DNA from: Agathobaculum sp. NTUH-O15-33
GTDB taxonomy: Bacteria; Bacillota; Clostridia; Oscillospirales; Butyricicoccaceae
Length of the DNA: 64,000 bases
Assembly (NCBI RefSeq): GCF_033193315.1
Contig: NZ_CP136187.1
Location: 62,001 to 126,000 of the forward strand
Direction of reading: 5' to 3'
Below, in pieces: positions 22,749 to 31,993 of the stretch; positions within the stretch are counted from its first letter, which is position 1, and the number at the start of each line of letters is the position of its first letter. The notes under the pieces were generated by a model. It ran no database searches. It was not told the origin of the DNA and saw nothing but the letters and a program-made list of their open reading frames with translations. A program made the translations under genes and the position numbers.

Positions 22749-24652
22749 TCCCCGCGTCCCTCCAGTGCCGATTTGATCAGATCCTCCACGTCCAGCAGGG
22801 CGCAGATGGTGCCGTCCCCCAGAATGCTGCTGCCAGCAATGCCTGTTTTCTGCTTGAAACGGGGGCCGAACAGGCCGGGCAGAGGCTTATCCACCAGACT
22901 TTGCCGCCCGATGACATGATCGGCCAGCATACAGGCGGAACGGGTCGCGCCCCGCACGCAGATCAGCTGCTTGCGCGCGTTTTCCCGGCGTTCCAGCCCG
23001 TAAAACTCGCAAAGGGACAGCACCTGCTGGCAGCGCTCCTCGAAGATCCAGTGCCCCCGGCCGCCCTGTACCCGGTAACAGGGGCTGGACGGGTCGAAGG
23101 GGGAGAACTGCTCCACCTGATAGGCGGGCACGGCGAAGATCTGGCCGCCGGCCTCAAATTTGAAGCAGTCTATGATGGTGAGGCTCAAGGGCAAGTGCAT
23201 GGTAATGCACGTGCCCGCGCCCTTTTCGCTTTCAATGCCCAAATGACCGCCGAACCGCTCGATCATGGCCTTGACCACGTCCAGACCGACGCCCCGGCCC
23301 GAAAACTCGGTCGCGCTTTCCCGCGTGGAAAAGCCGGGCAAAAAGCAGGTCTCCAGCAATTCCTGCCGGGTGTAGCGCTCCTCCGGCTGGGTGAGCAGGC
23401 CCCGTTGCCGGGCCTTCTTGCAGACAAGGTCGGTATCGATGCCACGTCCGTCGTCGCTGACGGTGCAAAGCACCTCGCCGCCGTGGCTCTCAAAATGGAT
23501 GGCGACCCTGCCGGCGCGTTTTTTGCCAAGGCCTTCGCGCGTTTCCGGCGGCTCGATGCCGTGGTCGATCGCGTTGCGCAATAGGTGCATCAAGGGGTCG
23601 AAGATGCTGTCGACGATGTTTTTGTCCACCTCGACCTCTTGACCGGTCATGACAAAGGCTACCTCTTTTTTCTCCTTTTTGCACATGTCCCGCACGATAC
23701 GGTTGAGCTTGGGGGCGATTCCGCTGAACGGGATCATACGGATGGAGATCACAATGCCTTCCAGTTCGCCCAGAAGCTGATCAAGCTGGTGCACGGCGCC
23801 GTCGGACAGGGCGGCTTGCCCCGCGCCGCCGTCGCCCACGGCCGAAGCCGCGATGAGCAGCTCGCCGGTCAGGTTTTGCAGCTCGTCCAGCCGCTCGACG
23901 CGCACGCTGATATATTGGCTGCCCGGCTCGGCATGGCCCTGCGCTTCGGGTTCGGGCTCCTGCTCCTTTACCGGGATCTCATCCACCACCCGGCACTCCT
24001 CGACAAAGAGGGCCCCGCGCAGCAGATCGAGCACCTGCTCGCGGTCCTCCGCGATAAAGCTGATATAAAAGCCGTTTTTCCGGATATAGTCGGCTGTTTC
24101 AGGGTTCTTTTCCACATCCTCCGGATAAAGGCGCATGTCCGTACAGAGCTGGCGGACCTGCCGGGCCACCATGAAGGCGCGGACGTTTTCCATTTTACAG
24201 TCCTTCTCAAAGCGCAGCCGCACCACTACGCGGCTGCCGCTGCCCAGCTTTTGCGTGACCAGACCGATCTGCAAAAGCAGCGCCGAGGCGCGCTGCGGCT
24301 GATACCCCTCGTTTTGCATGGCCGCAAGCTCGGCCCGTATGAAATCGGAAGCCTCGAAAACCAGATCGAACACGTCCTTTTCCACGCCTTGCAGCTTGCC
24401 AGCGTCCTCCCGGAAAACGGCGAACAGGTCTTCCAGCTTGTGGGCCAATTCGGAAAGGTCATGCAGCCCCATCATGGCGGAGGAGCTTTTCGTGGTGTGC
24501 ATGACCCGGAAAACGCCGTTGATCTCCTCCTGCGTCAGCAGGCCCGCCTTTTCCGCGTGCAGCAGGATCGCGTCGAGCTGCTCGAGCAGCTGGCTGGTTT
24601 CGAGCAGATAAACCTCGAGCATGGATTCCATTTCCTGATCAAAAAATGACAT
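22745..24652 (-). CDS. cheA: Chemotaxis histidine kinase CheA
   Basis: 635 aa. P1 Hpt domain with phospho-His H52 in FRVMHTTKSSSAMMGL; a P2-like region at about 110-245 (CheY/CheB docking); P3 dimerisation helices (YISVRVERLDELQNLTGELL); P4 ATPase with N-box LLRNAIDHGIEPPE, G1 SDDGRGID, and G2 GRGVGLDVVKAMIE; C-terminal P5 CheW-like domain. It phosphorylates the two CheY proteins and possibly the receiver-GGDEF protein of this operon. The P1 motif HTTKSSS departs slightly from the common HTIKGSS but keeps the key His and Lys. Confidence 0.96.
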   Translation of the reverse strand: MSFFDQEMESMLEVYLLETSQLLEQLDAILLHAEKAGLLTQEEINGVFRVMHTTKSSSAMMGLHDLSELAHKLEDLFAVFREDAGKLQGVEKDVFDLVFEASDFIRAELAAMQNEGYQPQRASALLLQIGLVTQKLGSGSRVVVRLRFEKDCKMENVRAFMVARQVRQLCTDMRLYPEDVEKNPETADYIRKNGFYISFIAEDREQVLDLLRGALFVEECRVVDEIPVKEQEPEPEAQGHAEPGSQYISVRVERLDELQNLTGELLIAASAVGDGGAGQAALSDGAVHQLDQLLGELEGIVISIRMIPFSGIAPKLNRIVRDMCKKEKKEVAFVMTGQEVEVDKNIVDSIFDPLMHLLRNAIDHGIEPPETREGLGKKRAGRVAIHFESHGGEVLCTVSDDGRGIDTDLVCKKARQRGLLTQPEERYTRQELLETCFLPGFSTRESATEFSGRGVGLDVVKAMIERFGGHLGIESEKGAGTCITMHLPLSLTIIDCFKFEAGGQIFAVPAYQVEQFSPFDPSSPCYRVQGGRGHWIFEERCQQVLSLCEFYGLERRENARKQLICVRGATRSACMLADHVIGRQSLVDKPLPGLFGPRFKQKTGIAGSSILGDGTICALLDVEDLIKSALEGRGE

Positions 24653-24669
24653 GTAAGGCCTCCCGCCTC

Positions 24670-25605
24670 CTACGCATCGCCCTCATCGCTCCATATGCAA
24701 CAGTTTTTGCCGCTCTTTTTGCCGCAATACAGCGCGCGGTCGGCGCGGTCGATATTCTGTTTGATGCTTTTTCCCCTTTGGTAGGCGCTGACGCCCAGCG
24801 TCACGGTACAGAAAAAAGTCACGTCTTTATAAAGCATCGGGAATTCGGCGATCTCCACGCGGATCTGTTCGGCGATCCGCATGGCCTCTTCCCGGTCCGC
24901 GTCCATCAGCACGATGAGGAATTCCTCGCCGCCCCAGCGGATGACCCGGTGCCGCCTGCAAATGCTTTCCATAATGCTGGCGATGCAGACCAAAACCGTG
25001 TCGCCCGCGTCGTGTCCGTAGGAATCATTGATATGCTTGAAATTGTCCACATCGATCATGATGAACGCGTCCTGCCGCGCCGCGGTTTCCAGCTCGCGCT
25101 CCATCTTTTCGGCAAAATAATGGCGGTTGTACAGGCCGGTCAGCTCATCCCGGTATACCATGGTGCCCAGCCGTTCCATGCTGGCGCGCAGTTCCTCGTT
25201 CAAATGCTTGAGCTCGTCCTTCTGCCGCTTGGCGGATAGGTGGGCGATGACCCGGCTTTTCATCTCTTCCTGCCGGAAGGGCTTCTTGATATAATCGCTC
25301 GCGCCCATGGAAAAGCCCCGGATCACGTCGCGCTCGCTGTCCTTGGAGGTGATGAACACGATCGAGGCGTTGTTGCGGTCGCGCTCCTTGATCTTGCCGA
25401 ACAGCTCATACCCCTCCATATCGGGCAAAATGATATCGAGCAGGATCAGATCGGGCTGACACTGCTCCATCAGGGCCAGCGCGTCCCGGCCGTTATGCGC
25501 GATATGGATATCAAGGTCCTCGTTTTTCAGCGCGGCTTCGATCTGCTGGCAGATCATCAGGCTGTCGTCCACCGCCAGAACGGTCCGTTTGTTGCTTAAT
25601 TCCAT
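24670..25605 (-). CDS. Receiver-GGDEF response regulator (diguanylate cyclase)
   Basis: 311 aa. Residues 1-125 are a CheY-like receiver with D57 (LILLDIILPDMEG) and K108; 145-305 are a GGDEF domain with the active-site RWGGEEF at 223-229 and DELTGLYNR at its start. It should make cyclic-di-GMP when phosphorylated. The five-residue-upstream inhibitory site RxxD is absent (CRRH in its place), so product feedback is probably lost. Between cheD and cheA in the che operon, so CheA is its likely phosphodonor (inference). Confidence 0.93.
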   Translation of the reverse strand: MELSNKRTVLAVDDSLMICQQIEAALKNEDLDIHIAHNGRDALALMEQCQPDLILLDIILPDMEGYELFGKIKERDRNNASIVFITSKDSERDVIRGFSMGASDYIKKPFRQEEMKSRVIAHLSAKRQKDELKHLNEELRASMERLGTMVYRDELTGLYNRHYFAEKMERELETAARQDAFIMIDVDNFKHINDSYGHDAGDTVLVCIASIMESICRRHRVIRWGGEEFLIVLMDADREEAMRIAEQIRVEIAEFPMLYKDVTFFCTVTLGVSAYQRGKSIKQNIDRADRALYCGKKSGKNCCIWSDEGDA

Positions 25606-25629
25606 AAACTATATCGCTCGCTTTCTTTG

Positions 25630-26115
25630 TTAGAGCATGCGCTCGCCGGCCCGGATGGACTTGACTCGCAGCATGCCGGTCCTAACGGAGAAATAGATGC
25701 TTCTGCCGTGCTCCGCGCCCACATCCTGCGCGCGGATCGGGATATGCAGCGCGTAAAGCGCCTGCCGCACGGCCAAGACGTTTTTATCCCCAACGGACCG
25801 CTGTCCCTCCGGCACCTGAAACATTTTCGCGCCGCCCGCGATCTTGGCCGTCAGCGCCGCGCGCACGGCGCCCATGCGCTCCATGGCCAGCACCAGCGCT
25901 TCGGTTCCGCTGTCGGCGAATTTATAGGGGTTGGTTTTTTCCGTGGCCAGCGCGCGGCTGGGCAGCAGAATGTGGGCCAGCCCCGCGATATGCCGCGCCC
26001 CGTCGTACAGGCAAACGCCCACGCAGGAACCCAGCGCGTAGCTGATCAGTTCGCCGTCCCCTTGGGCCACCTTGCCCTCGGCTATGCCTACGATCAGCCC
26101 GCTTTCATGTTTCAT
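25630..26115 (-). CDS. cheD: Chemoreceptor glutamine deamidase CheD
   Basis: 161 aa. CheD deamidates receptor glutamines and in Bacillota also stimulates CheC. Active-site features present: the catalytic Cys in ALGSCVGVCLYD and His in AGLAHILLPS, plus KFADSGTEALVLAM and KIAGGAKMF. It overlaps cheC by 11 bases. Confidence 0.95.
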   Translation of the reverse strand: MKHESGLIVGIAEGKVAQGDGELISYALGSCVGVCLYDGARHIAGLAHILLPSRALATEKTNPYKFADSGTEALVLAMERMGAVRAALTAKIAGGAKMFQVPEGQRSVGDKNVLAVRQALYALHIPIRAQDVGAEHGRSIYFSVRTGMLRVKSIRAGERML

Positions 26116-26728
26116 AGGGCAGATCCAGCGCCTTTAGGATTTTTACGATCGAATCGACTTCCGGAAGGAACAGGATATGGCTGACCACGTTGGTCTCGTT
26201 CAGATGGTACTTGTTTTCGATCAGCAGCATTTCGTCGCTGAGATTTGCAAAGCGGATCATCGGCACGCTGAGCAGCGCGCCCAGCATATCGCTGCACATA
26301 CGCGGCACCGATATTTCCACCGTCACATCCATCATCCGGGCCAGCGCGTTGATATAGGAGCAGCACATGATGTTGCCCACCTCGCAAATAGCCGAGCGGT
26401 CCATTTCGGAAAGCTGCGTGCTGTCCGTAGGCGCTTCGCCCAGCAGGCCGGTCAGCAGGGCGGCGGTAAATTCCTCGCTCAGCAGGAACATGAACATGCC
26501 GTTGATATCGCCGGTCGTTTCCAGCAGGATGCCGACCTCCAGCGTTTCCGAACCGCCCAGCTGGCCGGGCACGTCGCGGTAGGGCAGCAGCCGGATCGCG
26601 GGCAGCGCCATATCGATCTGCGCGCCCAGCATGCTGGAAAGCGCGGCAACGGCGTTGCCGGTGCCGATATTGCCTATTTCGGCCAGCACGTCGCGCGCGT
26701 CCTCGCTCAGCTCCGCATAGCTTTTCAT
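26105..26728 (-). CDS. cheC: CheY-P phosphatase CheC
   Basis: 207 aa. Both halves keep the phosphatase motif (D/S)x3Ex2N: DVLAEIGNIGTGNA near the start and SAICEVGNIMCC in the middle. It dephosphorylates CheY-P, aided by CheD. Because FliY here lacks these residues, CheC may be the main phosphatase. It overlaps cheY by four bases (ATGA). Confidence 0.95.
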   Translation of the reverse strand: MKSYAELSEDARDVLAEIGNIGTGNAVAALSSMLGAQIDMALPAIRLLPYRDVPGQLGGSETLEVGILLETTGDINGMFMFLLSEEFTAALLTGLLGEAPTDSTQLSEMDRSAICEVGNIMCCSYINALARMMDVTVEISVPRMCSDMLGALLSVPMIRFANLSDEMLLIENKYHLNETNVVSHILFLPEVDSIVKILKALDLPYET

Positions 26729-27114
26729 GGATGCCCCTCCTTGCCTTGCCGGTGGGGGAAGGCCGCTTGCACCGCGCGGAGGATTTGTTCGGGCTTAAAG
26801 GGCTTTACGATGAAGTCCACCGCGCCGCCCGAGATCGCCTCCATCATCATGCTGTCCTGCCCGATGGCGGAGCACATGACCACGCGGGCCAGCCTGTCGA
26901 TTGAGCGGATTTGACGCAGCACATCGATGCCGCTCATGCCGGGCATGGAGATGTCGAGCAGCACCAGCCCGGGGCGCTCGCTCTGATAAAGCCGCACGGC
27001 GGTGGGGCCGTCCGGCGCTTCCAGTATTTCCAGCCCCTCGGCTGCGGACAGCGTCTTGCGCAGCATGGCGCGCATGAACAGCGCGTCGTCCACGATCATT
27101 ACTTTATCACTCAT
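26725..27114 (-). CDS. cheY: Chemotaxis response regulator CheY (first copy next to cheC)
   Basis: 129-aa single receiver domain: D9-D10 (VDD), phosphoacceptor D54 in [14 protein letters not shown] position as S82 in CSAIGQ, K104 in IVKPF. Carries the CheA signal to the motor. Overlaps the MCP gene and cheC by four bases each. The paralogue at 28814-29200 has the same motif layout, and which one drives the switch is not clear. Confidence 0.93.
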   Translation of the reverse strand: MSDKVMIVDDALFMRAMLRKTLSAAEGLEILEAPDGPTAVRLYQSERPGLVLLDISMPGMSGIDVLRQIRSIDRLARVVMCSAIGQDSMMMEAISGGAVDFIVKPFKPEQILRAVQAAFPHRQGKEGHP

Positions 27115-28799
27115 GATACTTCAAATTCCTCCACCAGCTTTTTCAGCAGCTGTGCCTGCGCGGAAAGCTCCTCGCTGGCGGCGGCGCTCTCCTCGCTGGT
27201 CGCGGAGTTGCCCTGCACGATTTCGGAGATCAGGTCGATGCTCTGCCGCACCTGAATGATGGAATCCGCCTGCCGGAGCGAGGCGTCGGAGATCCGGTCC
27301 ATCATGGCGGAGACCTTCTGCACGCCGTCCACGACCTTTTTCATGGATTCCGTGGTTTTATCGGCCGCTAAAGCGCCTTCGTCCACCGTTCGGGTGGTCT
27401 GCATGGCAAGCTCCGCCGTCATTTTAGAGGCCTCGGTGGTCTTGGAGGCCAGATGGCGCACTTCGCTCGCCACCACGGCGAAGCCGCGCCCCGCCTCGCC
27501 CGCGCGGGCCGCCTCGACCGCCGCGTTAAGCGCCAAAATATTGGTTTGAAACGCGATATCCTCAATTTCCTTGACGATCTCGGTGATCTGATAGGAATTT
27601 TGCTTGATCTTTTGGATGATGTCGCTCATCTGGGTCATCTGCGCGTCGCTGTCGAGCACCTTGCCGCCCACCTCGTCGGCCAGCGCGCTGGCGCTCACGG
27701 CGTCGTCCGCGTTGCCGCGCACGGAGTCGGATATCTCGTTGACATTGGCCGCCAGCTCTTCAATAGAGCTGGCCTGCTCCACCGCGCCCTGCGAAAGCAC
27801 CTGCGCGCCGCTGGCCACCTGTTCGGCGCCGCCCGCGACCTGCTCGGCGCTGTTGCCGATCTGCAAAATCGCGCTGCTCAGCATGGCGGAAATATGATCG
27901 AGCGATTCGCCCAGCACCTTAAAATCACCCTTGAAGTCCACCTGCGTCTGGTAATTCAGCTTGCCGCTGCCCAGCGCCCGCATGCCCAGCTCGATCTCGG
28001 ATATGTACAGCTTGAGCGTGGTGACGGTGCTGCGCATGCTTTCGGCAAGCGAACCGAGTTCGTCCTGCGACCGGTATGTGATCGCCGCGTCCAGATGGCC
28101 GTCGGCCAGCTGGCGGGAGACCGCTTCCAGCTCGCGCACGGGGCGGGTGATGCTGCGCGTGATCTTGACACAGAGGAAAATCGTGATGGCGAGCAGCACC
28201 ACGGCCAGCACGACCAGCATGACGGTGATGTCCTGCTTAATCTTATGGCTTTCCTCTATATAATCGCCGGCATCCTGCTTGGCCTTCGTTTCCACCTGCT
28301 TGAGCAGCTCGCGCGTGCTGGAGGCGATCGGCTCATACTGTGTGCTGTACAGCGCCAGCACCTCGGCTTCTTTATCTTCATCCAATAGGGTGAGCAGCTG
28401 ATTGCGAATGGGGGTAAGCTGTTTGATGCTTTCAGACACCTGCGACAATAGCTCGGGATCGGAGACAAAGTTTTTTTCCAGCTTTGCAATACCGCTTTCC
28501 ACCAGTTCAGAATAGGTTTTTGCTTCCGCGATATAGGCCGCGTCCGCCGCTTCATCCGTGTTGGTCGCCGCGCTTAAAATATCGCGTCCGATGCCTTGGA
28601 TCGCAGCCCGCACGCCCTGCGCGGAGCTGGTCATTTGAAAGGAAGAATTATAAAAATTGTCCATGGTGCTCGCCACGGTATGAATGCCCAAAAGGGACGC
28701 CGCAACCGTAACGATATAAAAAATCATGATGACGCCGTAGGCGCTCATCAGCTTTTTGCCGACCTTCATGTTGTTCAGCCTGTTCCGCTTCATATCCAT
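27111..28799 (-). CDS. Methyl-accepting chemotaxis protein
   Basis: 562-aa transmembrane receptor. Helix 1 near residues 17-37, a four-helix-bundle periplasm-side domain of about 150 residues with no named ligand fold, helix 2 ([20 protein letters not shown]), HAMP, then a long cytoplasmic coiled coil with the CheA/CheW-binding tip [20 protein letters not shown] and [13 protein letters not shown]. No C-terminal CheR-binding pentapeptide. I start at ATG 28799 (SD AAAGGGG); the frame is open further upstream into the neighbouring cheY. Confidence 0.94.
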   Translation of the reverse strand: MDMKRNRLNNMKVGKKLMSAYGVIMIFYIVTVAASLLGIHTVASTMDNFYNSSFQMTSSAQGVRAAIQGIGRDILSAATNTDEAADAAYIAEAKTYSELVESGIAKLEKNFVSDPELLSQVSESIKQLTPIRNQLLTLLDEDKEAEVLALYSTQYEPIASSTRELLKQVETKAKQDAGDYIEESHKIKQDITVMLVVLAVVLLAITIFLCVKITRSITRPVRELEAVSRQLADGHLDAAITYRSQDELGSLAESMRSTVTTLKLYISEIELGMRALGSGKLNYQTQVDFKGDFKVLGESLDHISAMLSSAILQIGNSAEQVAGGAEQVASGAQVLSQGAVEQASSIEELAANVNEISDSVRGNADDAVSASALADEVGGKVLDSDAQMTQMSDIIQKIKQNSYQITEIVKEIEDIAFQTNILALNAAVEAARAGEAGRGFAVVASEVRHLASKTTEASKMTAELAMQTTRTVDEGALAADKTTESMKKVVDGVQKVSAMMDRISDASLRQADSIIQVRQSIDLISEIVQGNSATSEESAAASEELSAQAQLLKKLVEEFEVS

Positions 28800-28813
28800 T
28801 TTTTGCTTCCCCT

Positions 28814-29200
28814 TTATCTGTTTTGCGTATCGGCTTGCGGCAAAATGGCCTGACCGACCGCGTTGATCAGTTCGCTTTGGACAAACGGCTTGCGCAGAAA
28901 GCCGCAGGCGCCCTGCTGCTTGGCTTGGGCGGCCACGGTTTCCTGCCCCACCGCGGAGCACATGACGATCTTGGCCGCAGGATCGAGCGAGCGCAGATCG
29001 GACAGCACTTCCATCCCCGGCTTGCCCGGCATGGTGATGTCGAGCAGCACCAGATCGGGACGTTCGGCCCGGTACAGCGCGATCGCCTGCTCGCCGTCCG
29101 CGGCCTCTATGATATCGTGATAGCCCCCCTCGGCCAGCATACGCCGCAGAAGCCGCCGCATGAACTTGGCGTCGTCTGCCACTAGGATCTTAGCTGCCAA
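28814..29200 (-). CDS. cheY: Second CheY-type receiver protein
   Basis: 128 aa, receiver only, with ADDAKFMRR, phosphoacceptor D54 in [13 protein letters not shown]82 in CSAVGQ and K104 in LRKPF. I choose the TTG at 29200 because GGGAG lies 9 bases upstream and it yields the usual [10 protein letters not shown] start; ATG codons at 29224 and 29209 have no usable SD. Fourteen bases before the MCP gene. Two CheY proteins in one operon may split motor control and phosphate sink roles. Confidence 0.9.
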   Translation of the reverse strand: MAAKILVADDAKFMRRLLRRMLAEGGYHDIIEAADGEQAIALYRAERPDLVLLDITMPGKPGMEVLSDLRSLDPAAKIVMCSAVGQETVAAQAKQQGACGFLRKPFVQSELINAVGQAILPQADTQNR

Positions 29201-29269
29201 TCTGATCATCTCCCTATTTATCATTTTAACCCAAGCGCGCGGGAATGCAAGAAAAGAAATACAAATGCG

Positions 29270-30277
29270 CTATGTTTGACGAAACGGCGCGTGGGGCGAA
29301 GCGAAAGCGAACCGCCGGATGCGCTCGGCCAGCGCGGCGGGGGTAAGCTGTTCCTCCGCGCCGCCCAGCCGCGCGGCCTCGCGCGGCATGCTGGGAGCGG
29401 CGCAGCTGCTTTCGCTTTGCGCAAGCCCCTGCCCGCCCGCCTGCCGCAGGTGCAAAAGCCCCTCGGCGCCGTCGTTTCCGAGGCCGGTCAGCACGATGCC
29501 CATGGCGCTGCCGCCCGCCTGTGCGGCAAGGCTTTCAAAGAGCCGGTCGGCCGAGGGGCAAAAGCCGTTCACCTTTTCCCCCGGCAGGCTGCGCAGGCGG
29601 TAGCCGTCCGGCTGGCGGACGACGGTCAGATGGCGGCCGTCCTCGGCTAAATAGACCGTGCCGTCCTCCACGACTTCGCCGTTTTCAGCCTGCTTGACGC
29701 GCATGGCGCAAAGCTCGTCGAGATAGTCGGAAAAGCGGGAGGAAAACCCGGTGCTGAGATGCTGCACGATGAGAATCCCGCAGGTATCCGGCGGCAAGTC
29801 GTTTAGGATGGAAAGCAGCACCTGCGGGCCGCCTGTGGAGGAGCCGATGCCGACAAGCCGTCCGCTGGGCCGGCGCGTGGGAACCGGTCCGGCGGGATCG
29901 TCGCGGTGGGCGGCGACCGATTTTACGCGGATCAGCAGCGATTTACGGAACAGGTCCATCGCGCGCGCATCCTGCGCTTCCGGGAGCGGCAGGATTTCGC
30001 CGTTTGCAACGCCGCCGAGCCAGTCGGGCGCGGCGCGGCAGATGCAGACGATCCGGCCGCCGCGACGCGCCAGACGGAGGAGCGCGGGCCGGCACCGCCC
30101 CCAAAAGTTGGGTGCATTGCCGATAAAGATCGCGAGGTCCGGCGTTTGGGCCGGATTTTCGCCGGCCCGCAGCAGCGAGAAGGCGAGCGCGCCCCGCTGC
30201 GCCGGGCCAAGAACGTCCAGCACCAGCTGCTGCAGCTCAGCCGATTCCGCCGCTAACGCGGCGCTGACCTTTCTCAT
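29270..30277 (-). CDS. cheB: CheB methylesterase with degenerate receiver domain
   Basis: 335 aa. The C-terminal esterase domain is complete: S147 in GIGSSTGGP, H173 in VQHLSTGF, D269 in LTGLGNDGAEG. It removes methyl groups from receptor glutamates. The first 120 residues occupy the receiver position but lack the acidic pair, the phospho-Asp (TPDLAIFIGNAP instead of a DxxMP region) and the active Lys, so activation by CheA cannot go the usual way. ATG at 30277 has SD AAGGAG; it overlaps cheR by 41 bases. Confidence 0.92.
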   Translation of the reverse strand: MRKVSAALAAESAELQQLVLDVLGPAQRGALAFSLLRAGENPAQTPDLAIFIGNAPNFWGRCRPALLRLARRGGRIVCICRAAPDWLGGVANGEILPLPEAQDARAMDLFRKSLLIRVKSVAAHRDDPAGPVPTRRPSGRLVGIGSSTGGPQVLLSILNDLPPDTCGILIVQHLSTGFSSRFSDYLDELCAMRVKQAENGEVVEDGTVYLAEDGRHLTVVRQPDGYRLRSLPGEKVNGFCPSADRLFESLAAQAGGSAMGIVLTGLGNDGAEGLLHLRQAGGQGLAQSESSCAAPSMPREAARLGGAEEQLTPAALAERIRRFAFASPHAPFRQT

Positions 30278-31091
30278 GTCCATCTCTCCTTGCCTTTTGA
30301 TAGATCGCCGGGCGGACGCAGGTCAAAAGCGTTTGCTCCGCGGGAAGCAGTTCGGTATGGCCGATAAACAGGTAGCCGCCTTTTTTCAGGCTGCCGGCTA
30401 GGCGCTGCGTCAGCTGTTTACGGGCGGCGTCGTTGAAATAGATCATGACGTTGCGGCACAGGACCAGATCATACTGCTCGTGCCCGGCATAGGGCCGCAT
30501 CAGGTTCATTTTGCGAAAGGAGATCATTTTGCGGAGATCGTCGCGCAGGGTAAAGAAGCCGGTTCCGTCCGTCCGGCAATAGGTGCGGCGCCATGCCTCG
30601 GGCAGCTGTTCCAGCGCCTTGGAGGGATAGCGCGCCTCCATGGCCACCCGCAGCGCCTGTTCGGAGATATCGGTGGCCAGAATACGCACGGGCGGCAGCC
30701 AGCCGCCGTGATCGCGGTAAGCGGCCAGCAGCATGGCCAGCGTGTAGCATTCCTCTCCCGTGGAACAGCCGGCGCACCAAATTTGAAAAGAGGCGGCGGC
30801 AGGGGACAGCTGGGGCAGGATCTCTTGCTCCAAAAAGTCGAAATGGGCTTGCTCCCGCAGAAAAAAGGTGTAATTGGTGGTAAGCCGGTCAATCAGGGCG
30901 GCGGCGAGCCTGCCGGTCTTATCCGCCCGCATTTGGCTTAAAAATTCGGTCAGCGAAGAGATCTGCCGTTTTTCCATTTCCAGACTCATCCGACATTCCG
31001 CCAGCGTTCGCTTTTTGCTCAGATCGATCCCGTAGCCTTCGCTGATGTATGCCGTCAGGCGCTGAAATTCTTCATCGGTAAATTTGATCAA
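30237..31091 (-). CDS. cheR: Chemoreceptor methyltransferase CheR
   Basis: 284 aa. N-terminal helical domain, then the SAM-binding domain: IWCAGCSTGEECYTLAML (motif I), ILATDIS, YDLVLCRNVMIYFN, and the C-terminal GGYLFIGHTE. Adds methyl groups to receptor glutamates. Start taken as TTG at 31091 (SD GAGGAAG, then MIKFTDEEFQRL), overlapping the short cheW by 20 bases; an upstream TTG at 31112 is the alternative. Confidence 0.94.
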   Translation of the reverse strand: MIKFTDEEFQRLTAYISEGYGIDLSKKRTLAECRMSLEMEKRQISSLTEFLSQMRADKTGRLAAALIDRLTTNYTFFLREQAHFDFLEQEILPQLSPAAASFQIWCAGCSTGEECYTLAMLLAAYRDHGGWLPPVRILATDISEQALRVAMEARYPSKALEQLPEAWRRTYCRTDGTGFFTLRDDLRKMISFRKMNLMRPYAGHEQYDLVLCRNVMIYFNDAARKQLTQRLAGSLKKGGYLFIGHTELLPAEQTLLTCVRPAIYQKARRDGHEKGQRRVSGGIG

Positions 31092-31368
31092 TGTTCTCTT
31101 CCTCGAACACAAATTTTTCTGTTACCTCGTCCACGGCCAAGCCGCGCAGCGCGCCGCCGTCCCGCACCAAGACCACAAAACGGCGCTTGCCGGCCTTGCC
31201 GCGCGCCTCCGGATGTTCCAGCACGGGCACGATTTGCCCCCCATAATGCACCAGCCCGATTACACCCGCGGGCGCTTTGGGCACGTCGAAAACAGCCGGG
31301 TCGGATAAAATCTGTTCCACCTGCCGCCGGTCCAGCCCGTGCCATGCACCGTCTATTCTGATCATCAT
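31072..31368 (-). CDS. Short CheW-like protein (98 aa)
   Basis: 98 aa, only about two thirds of a normal CheW. It has the CheW core VFDVPKAPAGVIGLVHYGGQ-IVPVLEHPEA, VLVRDGGALRGLAVDEV and an end near FVFEEENIDQI, but the first strands and the last subdomain are missing. The start ATG overlaps the stop of the preceding cheW (ATGA), so the two are coupled and could pair as split coupling proteins. Function as an adaptor is inferred. Confidence 0.82.
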   Translation of the reverse strand: MMIRIDGAWHGLDRRQVEQILSDPAVFDVPKAPAGVIGLVHYGGQIVPVLEHPEARGKAGKRRFVVLVRDGGALRGLAVDEVTEKFVFEEENIDQIYR

Positions 31369-31847
31369 ATCGCTTGCCCCGCTTCTTGACCCGAAATGGA
31401 CAGCAGCAGTTCCGGCTCGGTCAAAAAAGCCGGCGCGCCTCGGTTTTCCATCCAGATCAGGCCTTGTAAAAAGGTGTTTTCCGGGCTTTTTACCGCGTCC
31501 GGCAGCGGTAGAATCGTATATGCGCCGGCGCTTATGGTATCGGTCACCTCGTCTACCAGCAGGCCGCACAGCGCGCCGTTCGTTTGCAGGATCAGGGCGT
31601 GCCGCTCTTCGTCCGCGCCGGGGCGGCCGAGTAGCCCGCGCAGAGAAAATACGCCGATGCGGCGGCCGTCCAGCAGCGCCACGGGCGCGTCGCGGGGGTC
31701 TTTTCGCTCCACCATAGCGTCGCGCAGCATATGGCTGGAAGTGATATACAGCAGCTGATCCATCGGCAGCCAAAAGAACAGGCTGCCCGAGCGCACGCAA
31801 ACATAAGCGTTTTCATTGGGGGCTGATCCCATTTGCTTCACCGCCAT
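31365..31847 (-). CDS. cheW: CheW chemotaxis coupling protein (first gene of che operon)
   Basis: 160 aa. SH3-like CheW fold with LFFWLPMDQLLYITSSHMLR, PVALLDGRRIGVFSLRGLLG and ALCGLLVDEVTDTI. It bridges receptors and CheA. It is the first gene after the sigma-A promoter at 31871-31899; ATG with a modest SD (GAAGG). The family's invariant Arg in NLRG is replaced by the SLRG stretch, which keeps the L-R-G core. Confidence 0.88.
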   Translation of the reverse strand: MAVKQMGSAPNENAYVCVRSGSLFFWLPMDQLLYITSSHMLRDAMVERKDPRDAPVALLDGRRIGVFSLRGLLGRPGADEERHALILQTNGALCGLLVDEVTDTISAGAYTILPLPDAVKSPENTFLQGLIWMENRGAPAFLTEPELLLSISGQEAGQAI

Positions 31848-31870
31848 TCGACAAAACCTTCTTGACCTAT

Positions 31871-31899
31871 AGTATACAGGAAAATGCTTGCATTCTCAA
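31871..31899 (-). promoter_or_regulatory. Sigma-A promoter of the chemotaxis operon
   Basis: Minus-strand TTGAGA (31899-31894) and TATACT (31876-31871) with a 17-base spacer, about 24 bases before the first cheW ATG. No sigma-28 type box was seen. Confidence 0.8.
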
Positions 31900-31924
31900 G
31901 ACATGCAAAAATAACATATATTGC

Positions 31925-31966
31925 AAAAAACCGCTGCCGGACAGGGCCGGGACAGCGGTTTTTTTT
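31925..31966. terminator. Terminator after fapA
   Basis: AAAAAACCGCTG pairs with CAGCGGTTTTTT; T-runs on both strands. It separates the ParA-ComFB-FapA unit from the che promoter. Confidence 0.9.
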
Positions 31967-31993
31967 AATTCGGGTAGGGGTGCCGGACGCGGG

